The notes: a model not told the origin generated them from the sequence alone. Counted from the stretch's first letter, positions 1-4,966 are shown. The stretch is 5,207 nucleotides of DNA from an uncultured Eubacteriales bacterium (GCA_900550775.1 URTH01000136.1:1-5207); one strand, 5' to 3'. Program-made: numbers and translations.

Positions 1-744
1 GGTAAAACCGCATGGCAAAACATTCAGATATACGGCGTACCGACATGGTATGATTGGGCAATCGGAAAATGGGGTACAAAATGGAATGCCTATGGGTATG
101 ACGAATATACCGATTACAGTGCTTGTGATGAGCTGACCTTCCAAACCGCATGGTCTGCGCCTCATCCCATCTTGAAAAAACTCTCTGAAATGTATCCGGA
201 TGTATCCTTAAAACATCAATGGGCAGATGAGGATATCGGGATGAACTGCGGAGAGCGCACCTATCTCGGTGGAAAAATAATCGATCAGTTTATCCCCGAA
301 GGTATCCACGCGACTGAGTTCGCTTTGGGGGTTTGGGATTATGATCCCTTGGAATTTGGTATGGCGAAAAACAGCACAGGGACGGAATATATCAACATCG
401 AAAATGCTGAGTATCAGTTAATCGAGCTGTTCGGTAAGCCCGCGCTGTTTTCAAACAGCCGCATTACCCCGAAGGATATTCCGCAGGGGCTTTACTGTTA
501 CGACCTTCGCCACAGCGATGACGGCGACCGCTTTTGTACGGTTGAACCCAGAGTTGCCGTTAACCACGGCGGAAGCGTCATAACTGATGAGCCGCTGGAT
601 TTCGGGGAAAAAGGATATATTGCCTTTACCGAGGATACCGAACCCAACTTTTTAGGACAGGAGCTTACCATTGCCGAATATATGCGCGGGGAATTTGAAC
701 AAACCGAAGCCATGGAGCAAACGCCGGGAGAAATGCAGTTGTGA
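1..744 (+). CDS. YubB ferredoxin-like / LPD28 polyvalent protein, 5'-truncated by window
   Basis: The frame is open from base 1 to the TGA at 742-744, giving 247 visible residues; the true start lies upstream. Residues about 1-115 resemble the YubB (DUF1281) ferredoxin-like domain: I see a DWAIGKWGTKWNA segment at about 18-30, then LTFQTAWSAPHP at 45-56 and a second strand-helix unit. Residues about 136-230 match the LPD28 pattern (large polyvalent protein-associated domain): LFGKPALFSNSRI, then GLYCYDLR, VAVNHGG and NFLGQELT. Both domains recur in ICE and phage accessory proteins, often near anti-restriction genes, but their biochemical role is not established to my knowledge. The 17-residue tail is Glu/Gln-rich and probably disordered. 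A TTG at 172 could be taken as a start, but the YubB signature lies upstream of it, so the gene is partial. The domain calls are fairly sure; the function is not known. Confidence 0.85.
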   Translation, partial: GKTAWQNIQIYGVPTWYDWAIGKWGTKWNAYGYDEYTDYSACDELTFQTAWSAPHPILKKLSEMYPDVSLKHQWADEDIGMNCGERTYLGGKIIDQFIPEGIHATEFALGVWDYDPLEFGMAKNSTGTEYINIENAEYQLIELFGKPALFSNSRITPKDIPQGLYCYDLRHSDDGDRFCTVEPRVAVNHGGSVITDEPLDFGEKGYIAFTEDTEPNFLGQELTIAEYMRGEFEQTEAMEQTPGEMQL

Positions 745-886
745 GTATATAATTAAAGAAACAATGAAATGAATAATAACAGAGGTCGTTTTGTGTGCAC
801 GGGAATCCGTGGATAGAAAAGGGCTTCTTTTTTATTGAGGCAATCGTGCACATAAACTTCTCTCTGCCGGAAGGAGAAAATAAAAT
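745..886. repeat. Intergenic gap with nested inverted repeats upstream of the methylase gene
   Basis: The outer arms, 790-801 and 845-856, pair over 12 positions (11 Watson-Crick plus one G-U), with the perfect core TGTGCACG / CGTGCACA. Inside lies a second stem, 812-821 with 827-836 (8 Watson-Crick and 2 G-U pairs), around a GGCTT loop. Its right arm is T-rich, but no run of T follows outside the stem, so it is not a classical terminator. A perfect -10 hexamer TATAAT sits at 748-753 without a recognisable -35 at 17 bp, so a promoter here is only possible. A 15-codon ORF (769-816) has no clear ribosome binding site. The structure could be an RNA leader or attenuator for the downstream gene, a protein-binding dyad or a remnant; the sequence alone does not decide. 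Confidence 0.55.
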
Positions 887-1813
887 GTGTCGGACTCAGT
901 AAGCCCTATTCCGTATACCGGGAATAAAAACTGTATTCAAGATACGATTCTGTCGGTTATGCCACCGCATAAAACCTATCTGGAAGCCTGCATGGGGAGT
1001 GCCGAAATATTTTTGCGCAAAGCCCGCGCAGAAAAAGAGATGATCAACGATTACAACGGAGATCTGGTGAAATTTTTCCGGGTGCTGCAAAACAGTGAAA
1101 AACTGTCATATCTCATTGGACGTCTGTATCTGTCTTTTAACAGTGAGCAGATTTTTCGTGAGAACAAACAGCTTTTGCAAACAATCCCCAACATATTAGA
1201 TGATATCGAGCATTTTGTATATACCGTGGAGGATTACTCGTGGGAGGATATTAAGGAAGTAGTCGCTTTTTTTGAAAATCAGGTGTTTAGTTTTTCCTCC
1301 ACAGGTAAGACCATTGCTATCGCCAAACGGGATATGACCAAGAAATTCACTCGATTGATCGCTGCTTGTGCACGGCTGCGGGATGCAATCATTCTGCACC
1401 GTGACTTTCGTGACGCGATTCGCTATGCTGTCGGAGAAGATACCTTTGTGTTGCTTGATCCGCCATATAGGGGGACAGAAGCATGCTATCAAAAATCCAG
1501 CTTCAACGGGCAAACGCATCAGGAACTGTTCGATTTTGTCTATACCGTTCACAAGCAGTATGAAGGCAAATGTAAATTTCTCATCACCTATAATAATGAT
1601 CCGGTGATTCGCTCCCTTGCAGATGCCTGCGGTTTTGATACTTTTGTGCAGCCGAGACTTCATAATATGCGGCAAGGCAGTGACCCCGGGGCAATATTTG
1701 AGGAATTGTTAATTGCAAATTATGACATGAAAGTACAGGCAGAAGAAAATGGGCGGGTTTTATTTCATCCCGTCAAACAACTAACTTTGTTTGATTTTAA
1801 CCCCGATTACTAA
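887..1813 (+). CDS. D12-class (Dam-like) adenine-specific DNA methyltransferase
   Basis: The 308-residue product has the motif order of the MethyltransfD12 family, which transfers a methyl group from S-adenosylmethionine to N6 of adenine. Motif X is PYTGNK (9-14). The AdoMet loop, motif I, is YLEACMGSAEIF (31-42), where the usual Glu-Pro-Phe reads Glu-Ala-Cys. Motif II is NDYNGDL (54-60). Catalytic motif IV is DPPY (191-194), and FLITYNND (231-238) lies in the motif V region. The length is normal for Dam-type enzymes. I chose GTG at 887: AAGGAG (871-876) lies 10 nt upstream and the frame starts directly before motif X. An ATG at 885 opens a competing 5-codon frame. No restriction endonuclease is visible, so it is probably an orphan methylase carried by the ICE to guard or mark its DNA. 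The target site (GATC is the Dam precedent) cannot be read from sequence alone. The following gene starts about 30 nt after the stop, so co-transcription is likely. Confidence 0.93.
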   Translation: MSDSVSPIPYTGNKNCIQDTILSVMPPHKTYLEACMGSAEIFLRKARAEKEMINDYNGDLVKFFRVLQNSEKLSYLIGRLYLSFNSEQIFRENKQLLQTIPNILDDIEHFVYTVEDYSWEDIKEVVAFFENQVFSFSSTGKTIAIAKRDMTKKFTRLIAACARLRDAIILHRDFRDAIRYAVGEDTFVLLDPPYRGTEACYQKSSFNGQTHQELFDFVYTVHKQYEGKCKFLITYNNDPVIRSLADACGFDTFVQPRLHNMRQGSDPGAIFEELLIANYDMKVQAEENGRVLFHPVKQLTLFDFNPDY

Positions 1814-1843
1814 AGAAGAATCATTACAGAAGGGAAAATGAAA

Positions 1844-2146
1844 ATGAACAAAATATACCGAGTTCTTGGTAAACGAGGACGGATTACCATCCCCTATGAA
1901 ATTCGGCAGCGTGTCGGATTGGCGTATAACGACATTTTAAGTTTTGCCGAGTCCAATGACAAGACCGTAATTGTGAAACGAGAAAAAATCTGCGATAATT
2001 GTAAAGATTGCAACGGCGATGAATCAGATCCCATCACTTTAGAGAACTTTCTGGATGAATTGACGCCGCAGGAACAACGAGCAGCGCTGATTCATCTCTC
2101 GGTGAAATGGGCAGAACAGCAAAATATAACGAAGGGAGACTCCTAA
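1844..2146 (+). CDS. AbrB/SpoVT/MazE-type swapped-hairpin DNA-binding protein
   Basis: The protein is about 100 residues. Residues 1-47 match the AbrB/MazE swapped-hairpin fold: VLGKRGRITIPYEIRQRVGL at 8-26, then the NDILSF strand and a closing TVIVKRE strand. This fold binds DNA as a dimer, so the protein is probably a transcriptional regulator of the element or an antitoxin-like factor; no partner toxin is visible next to it. A short Cys cluster follows (C50, C53, C56; C-x2-C-x2-C) and then an acidic, helical C-terminus. Two in-frame ATGs exist, at 1838 and 1844. AGGG (1831-1834) lies only 3 nt before the first but 9 nt before the second, so I chose 1844. It sits 30 nt after the methylase stop and 4 nt before the next gene, which suggests one operon. 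Family call is strong; specific target unknown. Confidence 0.88.
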   Translation: MNKIYRVLGKRGRITIPYEIRQRVGLAYNDILSFAESNDKTVIVKREKICDNCKDCNGDESDPITLENFLDELTPQEQRAALIHLSVKWAEQQNITKGDS

Positions 2147-2150
2147 CACA

Positions 2151-2831
2151 ATGAGAATCAAAATCTATCAAATCAATCCCGATAGGGATAAGAATAAAGT
2201 GAAATTTCATAATTTGAAGAATACCCGACGGTTTCAGGGAACAGCGGATATTGACCCCTCCGTTTATGACGAGGTGTTTAACGGTGAGGTGGATAGTGAC
2301 AATTTGGAAGAAATTTTCCGGCAGTTCAATACAGAGGGACATCCGCTCCATCGCGGTCATTCCTTGTCCGTTTCGGATGTTGTTGTGACAAAGGACGGCG
2401 CATATTACTGCGACAGTATTGGCTTTCAAAAAGTGGATTTTGACGAGTCCCTCACCCAAAAGCCGGATAACCTTATGACGGTGGTTTATGTAGAACCGCA
2501 TAAGGCTCCATATATAGCAGAAATCGAACACACGCTGGAAGCGGAACAAAAAGCGGTCGGCGGACTGATCGAGCCCATCTATCTGGGCGATGTTTGCCTT
2601 GTAGGAAACGAAGAAGCAAAACTCATCGGCATGGAGGGTAACCGCAGGATCGGAGATGGTACTTCTATCATCGCCGGTCCTTTTTTTATCTGTGGTTTAA
2701 CAGAAGATGATTTCAGAGGGCTAACCGCTGAAGAAGCAGAAAAATATATGATACAGTTTCGAGAGCCGGAGGAAATCAGCCGGGAAGAAGTAGAAGCCGA
2801 TATGGGCTTTACGATATATTGCGGAATATAA
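2151..2831 (+). CDS. YodL-domain / DUF3846-domain protein
   Basis: This is a 226-residue soluble, acidic protein. Residues 1-98 resemble the YodL domain: a KIYQINPDR start, a YDEVFNGEV segment at 39-47, then a 'HPLHRGHSLSVSDVV' stretch and a 'YYCDSIGFQKV' end. Residues about 109-205 resemble DUF3846: VVYVEPHKAPYIAEI, then GGLIEPIYLGD, CLVGNEEAKL, IIAGPFFICGL and an EEAEKYM helix. Both domains recur in mobile-element proteins of Firmicutes, often fused to or beside other polyvalent-protein domains; their biochemical role is not established. The ATG at 2151 lies 4 nt after the AbrB-like stop, and an AGGGAG (2133-2138) inside that gene is about 12 nt upstream, a rather long spacing, so coupled translation is plausible. 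I infer a role in element establishment or regulation from its neighbours only. Confidence 0.85.
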   Translation: MRIKIYQINPDRDKNKVKFHNLKNTRRFQGTADIDPSVYDEVFNGEVDSDNLEEIFRQFNTEGHPLHRGHSLSVSDVVVTKDGAYYCDSIGFQKVDFDESLTQKPDNLMTVVYVEPHKAPYIAEIEHTLEAEQKAVGGLIEPIYLGDVCLVGNEEAKLIGMEGNRRIGDGTSIIAGPFFICGLTEDDFRGLTAEEAEKYMIQFREPEEISREEVEADMGFTIYCGI

Positions 2832-2994
2832 GGGCGAGATAGTATAAAAGAAATGCACCGCATTCCTTTTATACTCCGCTTTTGTTCCTTTGCGGCAAAT
2901 ATGATGCCGCAATTTCGGTCGCATTTCATTTAACCGAAATCGGACAAAAGCTCAGAAAGGAATGATCATAATTATTATGAAAGGAAAAAAGAAA
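2832..2994. repeat. Intergenic region with three consecutive hairpins and an anti-Shine-Dalgarno arm
   Basis: Three inverted repeats follow one another. Hairpin 1 pairs 2841-2856 with 2860-2875 (15 of 16 pairs; A2851 opposite C2865) around a 3-nt loop. Hairpin 2 pairs TTGCGGCA (2890-2897) with TGCCGCAA (2905-2912), perfectly, around 7 nt. Hairpin 3 pairs ATTTCGGT (2912-2919) with ACCGAAAT (2933-2940), perfectly, around 13 nt. CCGC at 2876-2879 could instead pair with GCGG at 2892-2895, competing with hairpin 2. The right arm of hairpin 1 (CATTCCTTT, 2861-2869) is also a perfect 9-nt complement of AAAGGAATG (2956-2964). No T-run follows any stem, so a simple intrinsic terminator is not supported on either strand. 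I read it as a likely structured leader or processing site of the downstream cluster; this is inference. Confidence 0.65.
2979..2985 (+). promoter_or_regulatory. Ribosome binding site that decides the start of the small membrane protein
   Basis: GAAAGGA ends 9 nt before the ATG at 2995. The in-frame ATGs further upstream are badly placed: 2962 is 1 nt after the AGAAAGG at 2954-2960, and 2977 is 16 nt after it. This favours 2995 as the start. Confidence 0.6.
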
Positions 2995-3243
2995 ATGAAA
3001 AGACTTTTGTTATCCGGTGTCTTGTCTTGCTTGATAATAGGCACCGTTTTGCTTCGTTGTCCCGTGCCGCAATCATCGGCAGAAACGGTAATCGAGTCGG
3101 CTGCTTTGGAGACAAGAACAGATACGGCAGAAGCAGAAAACCGTTTTGATACCGGCTTCTGGATCGGACTCGGCGCAGTGGCGCTGGGAGGTGTTGTTGC
3201 ATTGGTTATTGTCAAAAAGAAAAAGGATGATGAAGAGGAATGA
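2995..3243 (+). CDS. Small signal-peptide protein with C-terminal membrane anchor, family not recognised
   Basis: I do not recognise the family. From the ATG at 2995 the product is 82 residues. It begins with a Lys-Arg charge and a hydrophobic stretch (about 4-21), followed by a polar PQSSAE segment where signal peptidase could cut after Ala29. A short acidic, Thr/Glu/Ala-rich ectodomain follows (30-53). A hydrophobic, Gly/Val/Ala-rich segment (54-73) leads to four lysines and an acidic DDEEE tail. The likely topology is a mature protein anchored by one helix with the charged tail inside. No LPXTG sorting motif is present before the anchor. An alternative start at 2962 would add 11 residues with several isoleucines and lysines. 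It immediately precedes and overlaps (TGATG) the next gene, and stands at the head of the mating-channel cluster, so it may be an accessory envelope factor for transfer. Function is inferred from position only. Confidence 0.75.
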   Translation: MKRLLLSGVLSCLIIGTVLLRCPVPQSSAETVIESAALETRTDTAEAENRFDTGFWIGLGAVALGGVVALVIVKKKKDDEEE

Positions 3244-3572
3244 TGAAACGAGTCTATGTTTGTGCCGAACTCGGAGAAAAAGAAAATCTTGAGCAGATGA
3301 AAGAGTATTCCAGATATGTATTGATGCGGGGTGCAGCTCCGGTTGTACCGCATTTCTATCTGCTTTGCCTTGATGATAGCGATCCAAAGGAACGGGAAAT
3401 CAAGCAGGCGGCGGGATTGAATTTACTGTGGATTTGCGACGAGGCGTGGATTTTTGGCAGTACTGTTACAGAAGGGATGAAAGCAGAAATACAGTTTTGT
3501 AAAAGTCTGAATATTCCGATACGGGTGGTTCAAAAAGAGGAAATGCAAAGAGTGTTAGGAGGATGTTCATGA
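3243..3572 (+). CDS. DUF7768/DUF4406-like protein (nucleoside 2-deoxyribosyltransferase-like fold)
   Basis: The 109-residue protein starts KRVYVCAELG, followed by a helix ending in SRYVLMRGAAPVVPHFYL (23-40), an LDDSDPKEREIKQA segment, a CDEAWIFG strand (65-72) and TEGMKAEIQFCKSLNIPI (76-93). This order of strands and the Glu-Gly-Met-x2-Glu-Ile motif match small proteins annotated DUF4406 or DUF7768 in phages and ICEs, related in fold to nucleoside 2-deoxyribosyltransferases. Whether it is catalytic is unknown; the Glu of EGM is the position to test. The start could be ATG 3240 or 3243; AGAGG at 3234-3238 lies 1 or 4 nt away, so 3243 is preferred, giving a TGATG overlap with the previous gene. 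The stop overlaps the next start as ATGA (3569-3572). Both overlaps imply translational coupling, an unusual place for a soluble enzyme among membrane proteins. Confidence 0.82.
   Translation: MKRVYVCAELGEKENLEQMKEYSRYVLMRGAAPVVPHFYLLCLDDSDPKEREIKQAAGLNLLWICDEAWIFGSTVTEGMKAEIQFCKSLNIPIRVVQKEEMQRVLGGCS
3557..3562 (+). promoter_or_regulatory. Ribosome binding site that decides the DUF3852 start
   Basis: A perfect AGGAGG directly abuts the ATG at 3563 (0 nt) but lies 6 nt before the ATG at 3569, so the latter is the functional start, in an ATGA overlap with the preceding stop. Confidence 0.75.
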
Positions 3573-3889
3573 GAAAGAAATTAATATGTATTTTGGTGAC
3601 GGCGGTATTACTATCCGCATGGTGCTTTCAGACCTTTGCCGCAGGAGATGTATCAACTGCTATCGAAAACACGTGGAAAGCGGCGCAGACACAAATAAAG
3701 AACGTTGTCAACAATGTCGTGTTTCCCGTCATTGATATGATTCTGGCGATTTTGTTCTTTGTAAAGCTAAGTACATCATATTTTGAATTTCGCAAGCACG
3801 GTCAATTTGAACTGACGGCACCCTGTATTCTGTTTGCCTGCCTCATTTTCACCTTGACCGCCCCGTTATATATCTGGTCGATTCTGTAA
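3569..3889 (+). CDS. DUF3852 family protein, VirB2/TrbC-like conjugation subunit candidate
   Basis: The 106-residue protein has a classical signal peptide: MRKK, a hydrophobic core, and a QTFAAGD cleavage region near residue 25-26. The mature chain starts with an amphipathic segment (AIENTWKAAQTQIKNVV), then a first membrane helix (about 46-64, FPVIDMILAILFFVKLS), a basic loop FEFRKHGQFE and a second helix ending the protein (about 82-106, with LTAPLYIWSIL). I recognise this pattern as DUF3852, found in clostridial ICEs just before the TrbL/VirB6-like gene. The size, signal peptide and two-helix hairpin resemble VirB2/TrbC pilins, so a channel or pilus-like subunit is a reasonable inference, not a demonstrated function. 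It is translationally coupled to the gene before it; 55 nt separate it from the next reading frame. Confidence 0.88.
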   Translation: MRKKLICILVTAVLLSAWCFQTFAAGDVSTAIENTWKAAQTQIKNVVNNVVFPVIDMILAILFFVKLSTSYFEFRKHGQFELTAPCILFACLIFTLTAPLYIWSIL

Positions 3890-3931
3890 TCTGAAAAGTG
3901 GACAATGACAAATATTTTAAGGTGCGAAAAC

Positions 3932-3939
3932 GAGGTGAT
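3932..3939 (+). promoter_or_regulatory. Near-perfect Shine-Dalgarno site followed by ATT, not ATG
   Basis: GAGGTGAT matches 8 consecutive bases of the complement of the 16S rRNA 3' end. Its GAGG core ends 9 nt before ATT at 3945, the frame that encodes FEWLGNIF and runs on into the TrbL-like protein. No ATG, GTG or TTG lies in that frame between the stop at 3939-3941 and the ATG at 3978. Confidence 0.7.
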
Positions 3940-3944
3940 GACCT

Positions 3945-4877
3945 ATTTTTGAGTGGTTAGGGAATATTTTTTCGGGGATGAGTGACGCGATCGGCGGTAT
4001 CTTTGAAGGACTGGGGAAACAGGTGTCTAATGCCATATGGGATGCGATGCTGGGGTGGCTTTATGAAACAATATATGGTGCAGTTGCCGATTTCTTTGCC
4101 ATGATGGGCAATATGGGAGCGGACATCTTTGAGCTTGACTGGGTGCAAGCTACCATTCGGCTCTTCACTTTGTTCGGATGGGCATTGTTTGTTGTCGGTG
4201 TTGTAGTAGCTATTTTTGATGTAGCTATTGAATACCAAAATGGCAGGGCGAGTATAAAGACAACGGCGATTAATGTTTTGAAAGGATTTTTTGCCTGCTC
4301 TTTGATCGGTATACTTCCCATAGAACTGTACAAGTTTTGCATCAGTCTGCAAAACACCTTTTCTCATGATTTGTCCGCACTTGTTGCCGGAGAACAGTCA
4401 GTTGATCTTTCGGGACAAAGCAGTTCTGCGTTAGCAGGAGCATTCGCGGTAACAGGAAACATCAAAATAACGCTTTTTAATCTGCTTGCCATGATTGCCT
4501 TTGCATACTGTGTGGTAAAGGTTTTTTTCAGCAACATCAAAAGAGGCGGCATTCTGCTCATTCAAATGGCGGTCGGAGCATTGTATATGTTTTCTGTTCC
4601 CCGTGGGTACACCGACGGATTTAGCCAATGGTGCAAGCAGGTGGTAGCCATCTGCTTGACGGCGTTTATGCAGACCACACTGTTGTATCTCGGTCTGCTG
4701 ACCTTCTCCGGCAATATGCTCCTCGGCTTGGGAATCATGCTGGCGGCGAATGAAGTACCACGGATCGCACAGCAATTCGGGCTGGATTCGAGTGTCAGAG
4801 TCAATATGATGAGCGTTGTTCATGCGACGACAACGGCAGTGAATCTGACGCGATCCGTTGCAGGAGCGATGAAATAG
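3945..4877 (+). CDS. VirB6/TrbL-like polytopic conjugal transfer protein, probable ATT start
   Basis: This is an integral membrane protein of 310 residues if it starts at ATT 3945, or 299 from the conventional ATG at 3978. Counting from ATG 3978, hydrophobic segments lie at about 61-83, 103-121, 164-184, 190-207, 221-243 and 245-257. A GYTDGFSQWCKQVVA loop (210-224) and a NEVPRIAQQFGLDSS segment (258-272) look like the conserved family core. I recognise it as the clostridial ICE protein annotated TrbL-family or DUF6045; VirB6/TrbL proteins form part of the inner-membrane channel of type IV secretion systems. The upstream in-frame residues FEWLGNIFSG fit the amphipathic N-terminus I recall for relatives, and a strong Shine-Dalgarno site points to ATT 3945, while ATG 3978 has none of note. 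A homopolymer error in T5 (3946-3950) or a +1 shift from an upstream mini-frame are alternatives. The family call is strong; the start is uncertain. Confidence 0.87.
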   Translation: MFEWLGNIFSGMSDAIGGIFEGLGKQVSNAIWDAMLGWLYETIYGAVADFFAMMGNMGADIFELDWVQATIRLFTLFGWALFVVGVVVAIFDVAIEYQNGRASIKTTAINVLKGFFACSLIGILPIELYKFCISLQNTFSHDLSALVAGEQSVDLSGQSSSALAGAFAVTGNIKITLFNLLAMIAFAYCVVKVFFSNIKRGGILLIQMAVGALYMFSVPRGYTDGFSQWCKQVVAICLTAFMQTTLLYLGLLTFSGNMLLGLGIMLAANEVPRIAQQFGLDSSVRVNMMSVVHATTTAVNLTRSVAGAMK

Positions 4878-4902
4878 CAAAAAAACTTTTTTCTGCGACC
4901 GC

Positions 4903-4938
4903 TATAACCTATTGATAATTGACTAAATATAGGTTATA
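4903..4938. promoter_or_regulatory. Dyad operator candidate overlapping the promoter
   Basis: TATAACCTAT (4903-4912) and ATAGGTTATA (4929-4938) form a perfect 10-bp inverted repeat with a 16-bp gap; the half-site centres are 26 bp apart. The left arm touches the first base of the -35 element and the right arm covers four bases of the -10, so a bound dimer would block RNA polymerase. The spacer is too long and the arms too AT-rich for a good terminator, and no T-run follows. Confidence 0.6.
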
Positions 4939-4940
4939 CT
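4912..4940 (+). promoter_or_regulatory. Sigma-A-type promoter of the terminal gene
   Basis: TTGATA (4912-4917) and TATACT (4935-4940) each match 5 of 6 consensus bases with an ideal 17-bp spacer. Transcription would start at about 4946-4948, some 30 nt before the GTG start at 4979. It lies just after the TrbL-like stop, so the next gene is probably an independent unit. Confidence 0.72.
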
Positions 4941-4966
4941 GTAAATATGTCATTAAGCGATGGAAA

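Noticed and set aside
172..744. A complete 190-residue gene starting at TTG 172
   Set aside because: The frame is open to base 1 and the YubB-like signature (tryptophan-rich WGTKW segment) lies upstream of 172, so this is the tail of a larger gene.
1196..1675. 159-residue frame on the minus strand
   Set aside because: It is opposite the methylase core including DPPY; composition is that of a shadow frame.
2034..2549. 171-residue frame on the minus strand
   Set aside because: It lies opposite the AbrB-like and YodL-DUF3846 genes, has no recognisable motif, and the + strand frames carry family signatures.
2890..2905. TATGAT at 2900 as a promoter -10
   Set aside because: No -35 at suitable distance and no extended -10; the bases lie in the hairpin 2 loop and stem.
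2952..3353. 133-residue minus-strand frame rich in Ser and Phe
   Set aside because: Low-complexity runs reflect the complement of Lys/Glu codons in the small membrane protein; no ribosome site or motif.
4879..4892. A7-C-T6 run after the VirB6-like stop as a terminator
   Set aside because: The two arms leave only one base for a loop, so no RNA hairpin can form, and there is no GC stem.
4919..4940. TTGACT as the -35 for the terminal promoter
   Set aside because: The spacer to TATACT would be only 10 bp; TTGATA at 4912 gives 17 bp.
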